From the NCBI GenBank assembly GCA_021234155.1, contig JAJEKV010000387.1:1-64000 (forward strand): a stretch of 64,000 nucleotides of DNA. The letters run 5' to 3'. Shown here piece by piece: positions 1 to 10,685 of this stretch. Position 1 is the stretch's first letter. Every line of letters begins with the position of its first letter. The DNA is from Isoetes taiwanensis. Lineage: Eukaryota; Streptophyta; Lycopodiopsida; Isoetales; Isoetaceae. The notes under the pieces were generated by a model. That model was not told the DNA's origin. It searched no databases and was given only the letters and a program-made list of their open reading frames with translations. Both the position numbers and the translations under genes were made by a program.

Positions 1-1
1 C

Positions 2-259
2 ATAGCCAATATTACTCCTAATTTAAAAGAATGGGCTACACTCACCATTAATGAGAACAACAAATCTTGGGTTGTTGAGGATAGCAAGAAATATGGTGAC
101 TACCTCCTGGGAAAAACCAATCTTTTGGCAGTAGCTAATAAACTTCCAGCTCTCACAATATCAAAAAGCTTTTGTAATATCCAGCTTAAAAAGAGCAATG
201 CCTTGATTAGATCCCTTAGTCCAGTGCATGCCAAGAACTACAACAGCCAATTTATCTGA
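2..259 (+). CDS. Unrecognised coding-like segment, copy 1 (open to the left)
   Basis: A frame of 85 codons is open from the window edge to TGA at 257-259. The peptide starts near IANITPNLKEWATL and ends near SPVHAKNYNSQFI. I do not recognise the family. Composition is ordinary for a soluble protein: many Asn and Lys, mixed hydrophobics, no membrane segment. The same frame stays open in the second copy at 778 despite substitutions, which hints at past coding constraint. It could be the last exon of a gene or part of an unknown mobile element. Confidence 0.25.
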   Translation: MANITPNLKEWATLTINENNKSWVVEDSKKYGDYLLGKTNLLAVANKLPALTISKSFCNIQLKKSNALIRSLSPVHAKNYNSQFI

Positions 260-777
260 AAAAAATATATTCTATATAAGTAACCACTTTGAGTATTACT
301 GACGATAAACTCAAGGATAGGCTTTGAGTCTACTAATGGCTATGGTAGCTGATAATCTTGTAGATGACATTAGTGAGGGAGATAGACTTGTAATCATAGA
401 TGATGAAAGGTTCATCTACTTTGGGAATAAGAGTATAGAACTAGTTTAATCGTGCAATCCAGCATCCTGAGCAGAAGAAGCTCATTGCAAATATTAGTAA
501 TACTTGGGTCAATACCCCCTTTCCCAAACACAATATCACACTTGGCGAATGTAAGGTGCTAAGGATGTCGATTGTATTAGACATAAGTTCCACAGCAAAT
601 ATCCTCTGACAGTATCACACAGCAATCTCAGACCAATCCAAGCAAAATATGCATCATCAGCCCAAATAGATTTGATTTAAAATTTGGAGACAGTATCATA
701 CGTATTTCACATCTTTATCCTTCACTTCTTTTACCCTTCACATCCTTAAGCTAGAATGATATTACATCCGAACCCTC

Positions 778-1053
778 ATAGCCAATATTACTCCTAATGT
801 AAAAGAATGGGCTACACTCAACATTAATGAGAACAACAAATCTTGGGTTGTTGAGGATAGCAAGAAATATGGTGACTACCTCCTGGGAAAAACCAATCTT
901 TTGGCAGTAGCTAATAAACTTCCAACTCTCACAGTATCAAAAAGCTTTTGTAATATCCATCTTAAAAAGAGCAATGCCTTGATTAGATCCCTTAGTCCAG
1001 TGCATGCCAAGAACTACCACAGCCAATTTATCTTGAAAAAATATATTCTATAA
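778..1053 (+). CDS. Unrecognised coding-like segment, copy 2
   Basis: This is the second copy of the segment at 2-259. The frame runs 91 codons to TAA at 1051-1053. The first copy's stop (TGA) is a TTG here, so the frame continues six codons further. Several differences from copy 1 replace one amino acid with a similar one (Leu/Val, Thr/Asn, Gln/His). Function unknown; probably a duplicated relic. Confidence 0.22.
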   Translation: MANITPNVKEWATLNINENNKSWVVEDSKKYGDYLLGKTNLLAVANKLPTLTVSKSFCNIHLKKSNALIRSLSPVHAKNYHSQFILKKYIL

Positions 1054-1299
1054 GTAACCACTTTGAGTATTACTGACGATAAACTCAAGGATAGGCTTTG
1101 AGTCTACTAATGGCGACGGTAGCTGATAATCTTGTAGATGACATTAGTGAGGGAGATAGACTTGTAATCATAGATGATGAAGGGTTCATCTACTTAGGGA
1201 ATAAGAGTATAGAACTAGTGTTAATCGTGCAATCCAGCATCCTGAGCAGAAGAAGCTCATTGCAAATATTAGTAATACTTGGGTCAATACCCCCTCCCC

Positions 1300-2130
1300 C
1301 CCTCCCCCCCACAATTTTTTAATAAATCCATCTCGCAAACCATATGGACCAGGGGCTCTACCACTATCTATACATTTTATAGTTGACCAGAATTCATCCA
1401 AGAAGAAAGAAGCCTGCAGAGGGACATTGTGTTGCTCTTCCCTCCGAGCATGGAATTTGATGAAATTATCACTGTCAGCTTGAGAGGTATCATTGGTATT
1501 CTCCATGATTTGAGTGAAGTGAGTGGTGGCAACCATTTTTAGATCAACATCCTCTGAAATCAAAGAGCCATCCATTTGGATGTTGTAGATCTAGTTTCCC
1601 TTGGTTTTACCTTTAACATTGATGAAAAAATATTTGGAATTACTTCTTTCATCATGTTTAAGCTTTGATATTAGCTCTGAGTTCGTAGCCTTTGGCAATT
1701 TTAATTTCTTCCCTCTCAATCTGCATTTTGATATCTCCTCGCTGATTGATAGGGTATGTTGAAGCTAAGATTTGCGGTTCTCCAAATGCTTTTTTCCTGT
1801 ATATAAATATGTCTACCCCAGACCTTTAATCAGTTTTTGATATTCTTGGTAATTCTCACTCACCAGTCCATCCATCCAAACTGATTTATGGGCTTGGAAA
1901 CTCTAAGAAGAACCTGCTCAAACTCTGTATTAAAGTCAGGATAATCAAGGAAGGAAACATTGAATAAGAATTTCTTTTACCATGACAAGAATTACCCGTA
2001 ATCTCCAACGGATGGGGGAGATGACCAGACAGAGTATTAGCATTAATATTAGAGACTCTGCTATCTAACTACTAAAAACTTGGACAAGTTGCGAATCTCT
2101 ATTGTCCAAGTTTCCTTGTTCTTGATGTAG
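1300..2130 (-). pseudogene. LINE ORF2 fragment (end of endonuclease to start of reverse transcriptase)
   Basis: Read on the minus strand, this stretch gives, with frame breaks, the end of an APE-type endonuclease (SDHLPHPLEI near 2030), a linker, and the opening of a LINE reverse transcriptase (IKCIDSGRAPGPYGLRDGF, about 1330-1380). The last matches the family motif K-[AS]-P-G-P-D-G with Asp changed to Tyr. The element is cut on both sides and borders the C-rich stretch at 1290-1312. It is dead: several frames, no catalytic palm, no tail. Confidence 0.6.
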
Positions 2131-2831
2131 AGTTCTGCAAGAACACGCTTTGAAAATAGTATATTACTGGCTGGAGAGCACTCTATGCAATGCAAAATAA
2201 TTATTTTCGAAAAGAGATTCATGATTGGTCATGGAAAGCCCACTTGTTTCGGGCTTTGATAGAACCTGTTTTACTGTATGGTTCTGAAGTATGGGGGCCT
2301 ACCATTAGTACTAGTGATTGGGGGAGCTTGGAACGGGTGCAAAAGTCCTTTCTCACTTACAGTCTAGGAGTCAAAACTACGGTACCCTATGCTATTCTTT
2401 TACAAGAGATAGGTCTTTGGCCTCTTCAATATTCTGCCATGAAGCACCATCTCTACTATATTAGCAAGGTGCATCACATGGATGATGATAGGTACCCTCT
2501 TCTCGCGCTTACCATGGCTGAATCTCCCCAGCGTTTGAAATGATGTATGAAAAAGAATTGTAATGCATGGTTTGCCTGCTGGTCTGTGCAACCAGAACAT
2601 TGCATGGTGCTTGCTAGTTCTGATCCTGAGCTTTTGCAACAGTATCTTGATGGTTGTTTTTCTCAGAAGATGCGGGATGCAGTTACCTTAGCTCAAGTTA
2701 AAACTGGTCATTATCATGCACATATAAATCCCACTTTGGCACCAGGACCACAAGCGTATTTGCTTGCTTCCTTGTCCAGGAAAAAGCTTATAATTATTGC
2801 ATCAATTCGCACAGGTTCTATTTTGTTCTAG
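2131..2831 (+). pseudogene. LINE ORF2 C-terminal fragment (thumb and tail)
   Basis: Two adjoining frames (2190-2543 and 2547-2831) encode the region after the LINE palm: ALIEPVLLYGSEVWGP, then LERVQKSFLTYSLGVK and VPYAILLQEIG. The motif set 'PVLLYGSEVWG ... W ... E.vQK.FL ... LG.k ... PY..LL.E.G' is the same one seen in the non-L1 LINEs at 44-51 kb (VVLYGCEAWGPGL; KIQKKILLSELGAK), so this is a diverged member of that group. A stop at 2541-2543 separates the frames. The fragment ends at the hairpin at 2821-2853. Confidence 0.6.
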
Positions 2832-2853
2832 AATATTGCATTCTAGAACAAAA
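2821..2853. repeat. Perfect 14-bp inverted repeat, 5-nt loop
   Basis: The arms at 2821-2834 and 2840-2853 are exact reverse complements around ATTGC. Each arm holds TTCTAGAA. It sits exactly between the LINE remnant and the first minisatellite unit. Confidence 0.9.
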
Positions 2854-2854
2854 C

Positions 2855-3310
2855 ATTCTAGCTCAAAATAGAATGTTCTAGAATGTTTCAGATGCCCCTA
2901 GGCAAGCATCTCCGTCAAAAAATAGAAATTTTTTTGCGACTTTGCAAATGCTCAAAGTAGAATGTTCTAGAATGTTTTAGATGCTCATGGGCAAGCACCT
3001 CAGTCTCAAAATGAGAAGTTTTTTGAAACTTTGCAAATGCTAAAAATAGAACAATAGAATATTCTAGAATGTTTCAGCTGCTCATGGGCAAGCACCTCAG
3101 TCTAAAAATAGCAAGTTTTTAGAAACTTTGCAAACACTCAAAATAGAATGTTTTAGAATGTTCCAGATACTCATAGGTAAGCACCCCAGTCTAAAAACAG
3201 CAAGCTTTTTGGAACTTTGCAAAAGCTCAAAATAGAATGTTCTAGAATGTTCCAGATGCTTCAGGGCAAGCACGTCAGTCCAAAAATAGCAAGTTTTTTT
3301 AAACTTTGCA
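2855..3310. repeat. Minisatellite, unit about 88 bp, each unit with heat-shock elements
   Basis: Five imperfect units start near 2866, 2954, 3041, 3139 and 3228. Each begins with the pattern GAAnnTTCnnGAAnnTTC: exact four-module at 3235-3252, three exact modules at 2871-2883, 2960-2972 and 3057-3069, one base changed at 3146-3163. A conserved tail with AGCACCTCAGTC and a T run follows. Alternating GAA/TTC pentamers are the known binding site of heat-shock factors (HSF). Whether HSF binds here is inference. The same unit recurs at 4230-4440. Confidence 0.85.
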
Positions 3311-4135
3311 AAGAGCTTCTCATAGGTGATACTTTGGAATCGGTAGTAGATGTGCTGGGTATGATACTTGTGTGTAAGCTTTAAATGGGTGATACTTTAA
3401 AATTGGCATACCTTAGAATTGGTAATAGAGGTAGTAGATGTGGCCCCATGGGTGTAGATGTGGTATGGATCCTCAGCGGTGTATGTGTGAGTATGCTATT
3501 CATGAATGATACCTTGTTGGTAAGAGAATAGAGGGTTGAATAAGAATGTGAAATGCTCTAGACATCCTTATAGATGATACTTTCGAATTGGTAGAGTTCT
3601 CCTCATGAGTGATACTTTAGAATTGGTAGTAGGACATGTGTGTATATGGACTTGCATGGTAGTAGGTTTAAGTAGGCTTCTCATGGATAATACTTTAGAA
3701 TTAGTAATAGGCGTGAGTAAACTCCTCATGCATGGGTGCCAAGTAATAGATAAAGGTCCTCATGGGTGTAAATGTGCTATGGGTCCTCATAGGTGTATGT
3801 GTGAGTATGCTCCTCATGGATGATACTTTGAAATTAGTAATAGGCACGAGTAAGCTCCTCCTGGGTGGTTGAGCAATGGATGATGAGTAACATAGGAAGT
3901 TTCTTAAACATATAGGGGTTGTACTTTGGAATCGGTAGTCAGTGTAGTAAGTGTGAGTCGGCTTCTAATGGGTGAGACTTTGGAATTGATAGTAGGTGGG
4001 AGTAAAGTCCCAATAGGTGATACTTTGAAATTGGTAGGTGTGAGTAAGCTCCTAATGTGTGATACTTTGGAATTGGTAGTATATGTTGGTAGAAGGTGTA
4101 TGTATGGGTGATACCTTGGAATTAGCTGTAAGTCT
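3311..4135. repeat. Minisatellite with GATACTTTGGAATTGGTAG core
   Basis: Irregular units of about 30-70 bp carry the core GATACTTTGGAATTGGTAG or one- to three-base variants, usually after CTCCTCATGGGT. At least ten copies can be read between 3325 and 4115. Short frames in it merely translate the repeat and are not genes. Confidence 0.75.
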
Positions 4136-4139
4136 ACAT

Positions 4140-4236
4140 GGGTAGCCCCAAACCGAGGTGAGGCCTCGCGAGGCCGAGCCGAGTAATAATACCAAAGAAG
4201 TCCAAACCGAGGCGAGGCCCGGACCGGGGCCGAGCA
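4140..4236. repeat. Two GC-rich blocks with a 14-bp palindrome
   Basis: Two related GC-rich blocks (4148-4184 and 4200-4234, both starting CCAAACCGAGG) interrupt AT-rich minisatellite DNA. GGCCTCGCGAGGCC at 4162-4175 is a perfect palindrome. Function unknown. Confidence 0.6.
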
Positions 4237-4440
4237 CGCTCAAAATAGAATGTTCGAAAAATAGAATGTTCAAGATGCTCATGGGTAAGCACCCCAGGCT
4301 AAAAATAGAAAGTTTTTTAAAACTTTGCAAATAATCAAAATAGAATGTTCTAGAAGGTTCCAGATGCTCCTGGGCAACCACCTCAGTCTAAAAATAGAGA
4401 ATACCTCAGTCTAAAAATAGAAAGGTTTTTGGAACCTTTT
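4237..4440. repeat. Second block of the heat-shock-element minisatellite
   Basis: At least two units of the family at 2855-3310. The clearest site, GAA-tg-TTC-ta-GAA-gg-TTC at 4343-4360, is an exact four-module heat-shock element. Two shorter sites lie near 4248 and 4264. Confidence 0.8.
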
Positions 4441-5033
4441 CTAGTATGTATTTATTTTGTTTGTGAACATGACTGTGGAATACATATGCATATTAGTGGT
4501 CTCGTTATGTAATGTTGTGTATGTTGGATGGCAACCTTAGGTTTTGACTTTATGCAGCAAAAAATCATGAACCATTGATGAGGAACAATATGTGGAATAC
4601 GTTGTTAATCCACGGCCCGCAGCAAACCTCGAGGACAAGACCCATAAGGAAAGTAAAGAAATGAATAAAATGACGCAAAAATGAAGAGGTTATCTAAAAT
4701 ATTGTTGCATATACATTTCATGTAATAAAACATTTAGGTGTGATTTAACTTTTACTGTGATTTTGTGAATGGTCAATGAATGTGGATTGAATATGTCAAT
4801 TGAATGAGTAAGCAACGTTAGTAGGATGGCACTATTACTAGTATAATATATGTACTATAATACGTTGGCCAATTATGGGCAATACGAAGGGACTAGAATC
4901 TCAACCATTTGCTGTTCCCTCTTTCCTTTGTTGCTTTCCTTTTCTTTGAATAAGTAAAAACCCACCTACATGGCACAGTCTGACATGCTTGCTCTATATC
5001 TGCTGATAAGGCTGCAACTTATGTCAGAAACTT
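4441..5033. other. AT-rich spacer 3' of the HY5-like gene
   Basis: No convincing gene, repeat or transposon end is seen. The right part should hold the 3' untranslated region of the minus-strand bZIP gene. The short plus frame at 4970-5179 is antisense to its last exon and intron. Confidence 0.5.
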
Positions 5034-6189
5034 TTAGCATTCAATTTTCTCCACTTCTCCAGACCCATTACTCGCAATGGCAGTATTCTTCACAATCTGG
5101 CATCAATAACATAGTAATTCAAATAATTTGCAGACAATTTGCATCTCATATTATATGTCAGGCAATTTGCATAATCTGAAATACACCAGGCAAGCCCAAC
5201 AGAGAAGAATAGAATAGTATCAATACCTGTCTCAGCATATAATTCTCCCTCTGTAATGTACTCAATTTCTCTTCCAATTCCCCATTTCTTCGTTCTAGTT
5301 CCTTAGACCGGGTTTCCAAGTCACTCAGATAAGCTTTCTTTCTTTCCCTGGCCTGTTGAGCTGAGACTCTGTTCCTCAACAATCTGATAAGGCAAAGAAA
5401 AGTATTTGATTTGATCCTGAATTCAAGAGTACGAAATATTTAGTATTAAGGATCTGGCCTTACCTTTTCATTCTTTTATGCTCCTTATCTGCAGAAGAAG
5501 GGCCCCTTTTCCTTGTGGCACCGGTTGTGGTTGTGGAAGGAGTCCCCTTTGATCCCATTATTGCTTCGTTAATTTGACCACCAGAAAACTCAGGAACTCG
5601 CCGCATATCCGAATCGCTATCATTACCTGTACAATTTTTCTTATAGAAATTCAACTTCTTTGCTACAAACATATCCCACATAAGCTCTAAAGATGGACAA
5701 ATTGCTTGCTTACCATCTGTTTTGATTTGGAAAGAAGGTGAAACAGAGAGATTCTGTCTCTGATTTACAGGAGAAGAACTTGAATCATGAAGAGATTGCA
5801 TTTGCTGATTCCAGTTCTTAGATTCAATGCTTAGGTCTAAGTCAGAAATCCCAACATTAGATCCGATCTGAACCTTGCCGTCAATTACAGGCTTCCATCC
5901 AGCTGCAAAATGAGTTGTTGGATTTAAACCCACTATAGCTGGTGATGAAGACTTAACATCAAATGCAGGGCTGAAAAGGCAACTATCGCCTGTAAACTCA
6001 TACATAAATAAAAGATTGAAAACAGAGGAAATCAGCTTTGAGATTTTATGTGCCTGCATTTCTTTAACCAAGATTTGAAGACTTACTTTTAGAAGCGCTC
6101 ACATCTGAGACCTCCGCGTCGCTCTCTGAAGAATAATATCTACTAGCTTTTGCTTGAAAATCCTCTAGTATGCCGCCGGATTTCATCAT
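5034..6189 (-). CDS. HY5/HYH-class bZIP transcription factor, four exons
   Basis: Exons (minus): 6189-6087, 5989-5464, 5383-5227, 5096-5034; 849 nt, 282 aa with stop. Introns of 97, 80 and 130 bp have GT-AG ends and keep frame. Motifs in order: an acidic Ser patch ([12 protein letters not shown]); [11 protein letters not shown], the acidic-plus-VPEF motif by which HY5 proteins bind COP1; a [16 protein letters not shown] block; the basic region [17 protein letters not shown] (N-x7-R); a zipper with five Leu at perfect heptad spacing; and MLRQ-IVKNTA at the last junction, matching HY5's MLRHILKNT. Known role of the family: nuclear activator of light-regulated genes, binding ACGT elements and degraded through COP1 in the dark. 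At 282 aa it is much longer than Arabidopsis HY5 (168 aa); the extra length is a Ser/Gln-rich segment in exon 2. The true N terminus is uncertain (see 6190-6568). No broken frame is seen. HY5 versus HYH cannot be settled here. Confidence 0.9.
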
Positions 6190-6568
6190 AACCTCATCAT
6201 ACCACAGCTAGTCTAGCAAACTGAAGATCTTTCCCAGTCTGCTTCTCCTTTACAAATTTACGACTTACAGTCTTGCGCTTAGGGCATTCAATATTTACTG
6301 AAATCAGAGACTATTCTAAATAATCTGCTGCAAGATCATTCAATTCTCGGACAGCTCCAAAATGCGAACTGGAAAGTAAACGAAATCCTGACAAGATATG
6401 CTGCAGCGGCAGCAGGTTAGGAGCTGAAGGATGGATCAGGGCTGCCGGAACAGGGGCAATTCTCTTCTTCTTAAGAACCGGGACATTTCCGGGATGGAAA
6501 TCGGGTAACAAGAAATCCAGTTCCGGCGGGAAAAGGCCTAGTTCTGGGGAGGGCCACGTCGCCCCCAA
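6190..6568 (-). other. HY5-like 5' leader: short uORF and possible upstream exon
   Basis: A four-codon uORF (ATG at 6200-6198) ends in a TGA that overlaps the assumed start ATG at 6189, an arrangement that can limit initiation. The main frame is open upstream to an AG at 6209-6208 (first codons LWYDEV). A strong donor GTAAGT at 6268-6263 would join it in frame to SLISVNIECPKRKT. That frame is stopped by TAG at 6313-6311, and beyond the stop it is open again for 85 codons (ending RELNDLAADYLE). So the leader may be plain UTR, or a longer N-terminal exon with one nonsense codon or unseen splicing. I favour UTR weakly. Confidence 0.45.
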
Positions 6569-6660
6569 GAGCCAAAGGCATCTGATCCATTCATTATTTT
6601 GAGAACACGGTGTTTGATTTGGGGTCGTTGGATGCGTGTATACGTGTCATACGCTCCCTG
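6545..6660 (-). promoter_or_regulatory. Putative HY5-like promoter region with ACGT elements
   Basis: Read on the minus strand, GACGTGGC (about 6560-6553) and GACACGTA (about 6650-6643) are ACGT-core elements upstream of the coding frame. HY5 and other bZIPs bind such sites, and HY5 autoregulation is known in Arabidopsis. Direct regulation here is inference. No clear TATA box was placed. Confidence 0.35.
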
Positions 6661-6733
6661 AATCCTTCTCCCTAGTCGTTATCGTTGGAGAAAGTGGATT
6701 TTTTTTTTTTTTCCAAATATCTATATCTACATT

Positions 6734-7105
6734 GATGTTCTTACAAAGACACATTCCAAATAAATAACTATTTTAGGCTACCACTTGAAACCTCTTATCT
6801 AACGGTGTTACCACTTGAGCCTGCCTTCCTTCAGTTCCATTCCTAAGATGTTCTTACAAAGACGCATTCCAAATAAATAACTATTTTAGGCTACCACTTG
6901 AAACCTCTTATCTAACGGTGTTACCACTTGAGCCTGCTTTCCTTCAGTTCCATTCCTAATCGTCTTATAGATTCTTCCTGCTTATTCCTTTGCAAACAAA
7001 ATTCGAGAGGTGTTACCACTTGAGCCTGCTTTCCTTCAGTTCCATTCCTAATTGTCTTACAGATTCCTCCTGCTTATTCCTTTGCAAACAAAATTCGAGA
7101 CACTC
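6734..7105. repeat. Nested tandem duplication, 113-bp unit plus partial copies
   Basis: The unit from GATGTTCTTACAAAGAC at 6734 repeats at 6847 (period 113). Its right half, GTTACCACTTGAGCCTGC onward, then recurs at about 7011 with a CTGCTTATTCCTTTGC segment that is itself duplicated. This looks like repeated slippage or unequal exchange just upstream of the bZIP gene. Confidence 0.8.
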
Positions 7106-10100
7106 ATACTGCATAATGCATACTTGCATATTCAGATTGCCACTTCACTTGGCAACTAGCACGATAACCACATTATCTGAAGTCAAATCGCCTATTTTGT
7201 CTGCCAATTGTCATGTCAAAGACCCATATCGTACACATAAACACGCAAGCAATCATTGATGTAAATAGTTCTGTTACTGTGTGCAAAGCTCAAAGCTCTT
7301 TGCCAAACTTTCTGTTGTGGACCCATTTGCTTTCCCCTTTTCACAACCACCACCATGTTCGAAATCAAATCATATCTTGAATGGATGCATATGACCTACC
7401 AAACCAACTGCCAACTGTCATTTATTGTCTTCAATGGATACACAAATTAGACCCATAACAATGGGTTCGTAGAATTTCCCATATTGACATGCCAGAGATT
7501 GTCGTTTGGTTTGAATTTTTATTTGAGGTTATGTACAAGGCAATAGTGATTAGTTGGACTTTTCAAATACAACGAGAAATTTGTTCCATGCATTTATTAT
7601 TTAGCGCATAAGGGCTTTAAAATGAACTGTGTGCATGATATTCTTGTTGATTTGATATAGTAAAATGCTTCTATATGGAATCTCTATCGAGTTCCATTGT
7701 TCTCAAACAACAATTGTACAATTCAGATTTGCCATATCTTTTCTAAGCAATTAATAATGTTGGTTGGCGTTTCAGTATAGGTGAATAGTTTGACTCTTTT
7801 TCTAAAGGATGCCCTTATTAAAAAAGGACTTTTATGTGAACAAGGGGAAAAATAACAACAATGCGTGATCATAAAAGACAAAGTAGTAACACATGGGACA
7901 CAAGAGCCATAATGATAGGATCATTGAAATCCATCTTCAGACAAATCATGAATATACATGTCTCCTAGTTCTCGATGATCAAACGCACCCCTCGTATGCA
8001 TATGTAGTCAAACAAAAAGGGGTGTTAGGGACAATTTACTTTTAAATATTGATTTACTATATGGTTTGTATTTTGTATGAAAAAAAACAATACAAGTAGA
8101 GATTAGATATTAAATTGATGTTTATCATCCACGAAAACCAATTGGCCTATGGGACCCAAAAAAGGAATACAACAAATTGTTACTGGTAGGATTTAAAAAC
8201 CCCTGCCCAAAGGGGTTTTCGAGAGAAAAAAAAACATTGGCTACCTAATAAATATCGAGAAACACTTGGAAACATTGGTTTTTAATAAATATCTTTGGAA
8301 ACTTGTACAATGATACATGATGATACATTTTAATCAAAGTGCAGTGTTTGTAGATACAATTGAGTGTGTGCATTTATTATGTTTTGGAGATCCTACACAA
8401 ACATACATGAAAGTTGTGTCTAAAAAAAGGTGCATGAGATCTTCGGTTAGCCTAAAGGTCAACTTTGTAAAGATAGCAAAAAGCTTCGGATGTGAGTGGA
8501 TGTCAGACATTGCTGCAGATTGTGACATTCATCTTCAGTGGTGCCCTCTTGACAACACTGACAAAGTCTATCCTCATGCGCCTTCTAAGCCCATTTGTCG
8601 GTCTCGATTCGAAGGCGGTGTGCACCTGTGCAAATTGAAGTTATCAATGTGCATTTTTTTAATGGCAAATGTGTAGAGAGGTAGCGCTGTGGACCCCGTG
8701 TAAAGCATGGGGTTGATTTGGAGATGATAATGTGCTGCGTTAATAGGTTCCAGGGCACTAAAATCCCAAAGGTTGCTGAGGAAGCAAGTATCAAAAGGTT
8801 GTGGATACAATTGAGTGATAGTGATCCTCTGAGATCCTTCCACACTCGGTTGTGTATGCACTGAGATGGTGGTTAGCCAAGAAACAACTATGAAGCCACT
8901 AATGTCAATGATGCAAGGGGGGTTCACCCTGAAATCCCGTATGAACCATCTGAGTTATAAGAACTGGGTTATTTTTGGAGAGCTTTCGTACGAAAATATA
9001 TGGAAAGGGGTGGTTTTTATCACATTTTGCAATATTTTAAGCCTGTACATTTTCGATATGGGTATTTTTCTAGTTCTTTTGGACCGTATACTATGGGTTT
9101 TCTTGCTACCCTAGTAACGCAGATGGCATATCCATATTGTATCTAGGTGAATCCCCCGGGCAATGATGTAAGAGATGCATAATACATCGGCAAATCAATA
9201 TCCATAGATCTACTAAAATATGTAGTTATAAGATAAAACAATGTAATTGCAATTACAAATCCTTTCAACTATATAAATGTTTAACATCTACAAAGCAATA
9301 ATATATTGTCAAGGGCCAATGAACAATGTTTTTAGCTGGTAGGATCGGATGCAATGTTGGACAACCTCAATTGACGTGATTGACAGCAGGCTTGCAAGTA
9401 TAAGAACGTGCGTTAAGTTTTTAGAAGCTGCAACTGCAAGAAATAGCAGTGAGCTATAAAATTAAAAAGGATCAGTCCACTTCCTAACCTGTTTGAAGAA
9501 TTTTCCTATGATGATCACTTACCAATAAGTATTGCTAGAGACATCAATATATTGCAACAACTTGATCGTATTTGAAAACTACAGAGAATGGTAGTGGATC
9601 ATAATTAAATAGAAATGGATCAAACCACTTAGTTGTTTGCACAATTGTGATCCGCTGATAATAAGCAAGCATTGCTAGAGACATCAAGTCATGCAAAAAC
9701 ATTTTGCACTTGCATCATGAATACTGCAGCATTACATATGTAAACCCAAAACAAGCTTGTGCTTATATAAATCTTGCAACCTGGTAATTTTTGCAAGCCA
9801 ATTCATAGATTCCTTGAGATAATATAGCCGATATAGCCGATAGAAAGGCATTCTTGCAGGATAAGAAAACAACAGCAAAACAAAGCATATAAGTGTCCAA
9901 CCCAACAATCTGTAGTACAATTGAATAAGAACTTGCAATATCAAAAGTAGAGTGATTCTATTTTCACAAGATAAACTGCACTTCCATGAAGAAACAAAAA
10001 TTGTCAGGGAGAAAAATGGCAATGGAGCATATGCTAGAAACAAAAAGCATTTGGCTAGGCGCAATGAGCCTATGCCATCAACCCTTAACCATGGTTATGA

Positions 10101-10660
10101 TTCGGCCTGCGGCCACGGCCGAAAACGATGTAACAATTTACAGAAAGGAGAAACCTAGACTAAAATGCCTCAAGTGTTGCATGCACTCTCTTTTGAGAAA
10201 AATCAAAGAAGAAAGATAAAAGGGCATGAGTTTTAAACAAAAAATATGATGTACCATAGTCAACCTATGGAACTACTCCAAGTTGCATCTCCCCAACTCA
10301 CAAAGTGTCATCTTAACACAAGAGGTGTCAGACCCACACCGGCCCAAACATGGTGATTGAGTAACACCATTTGGATCTCTGCTATTTGGTGATGAATTTG
10401 GCTCTCCATCTTCTTAATCATAGATAGGTCCTCTTCCCTGCTTTTTTCCTGCCCTTTGATTTTCCCCCTAAGTTTTCGCCCATTTTCCTTGTGCCTTTGT
10501 AGTTTTCCCTTGGTTCTTTTGTGATGGAACTTAAAAGCAAAAATTACCCTAAATTTCTCTCCATTCTTCACGCCTTTGCTGATTTTGCGCTCTCTGATCA
10601 TCCCGAACTCCTTAAACAGTTAAGATCTTTCCATAAAAACTGAAAAAAAAATTCATTTTC
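7106..10660. other. AT-rich spacer, no gene recognised
   Basis: Short frames on both strands (for example 8317-8676 plus and 10064-9732 minus) have no recognisable motif and low-complexity composition; I do not call them genes. AAAACCCC...GGGGTTTT at 8196-8219 forms an 8-bp-stem hairpin. Segments near 9480-9590 and 9600-9715 are diverged copies of each other (shared GTATTGCTAGAGACATCAA-like core). TTCGGCC...GGCCGAA at 10101-10123 is an inverted repeat in a small GC-rich island. The right end may include the 5' UTR of the LINE that follows. Confidence 0.5.
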
Positions 10661-10685
10661 TTACTCTCTGAATGGACAGTCTGCA

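Larger units (their letters stand above)
1..1295. repeat. Tandem direct repeat, unit about 777 bp, two copies
   Basis: The sequence from base 1 to about 521 returns from 778 to about 1294 with only scattered substitutions and small indels. The first copy is cut by the window edge. Bases 522-777 belong to the first unit and have no partner, because the second copy runs into the C-rich stretch (1290-1312) that borders a LINE fragment. Each copy holds one open coding-like segment, listed separately. No transposon ends are visible. Confidence 0.85.

Noticed and set aside
8317-8927. Frames of 64-119 codons on both strands
   Set aside because: Overlapping frames on opposite strands with no recognisable domain, no splice support and low-complexity composition.
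9732-9800. Target-site duplication for LINE #1 (AAGCTTGTGCTT near 9753 versus AAGCTTGGGGCTTG after the poly(A))
   Set aside because: Imperfect match and 900 bp upstream of the first recognisable LINE sequence; not convincing.
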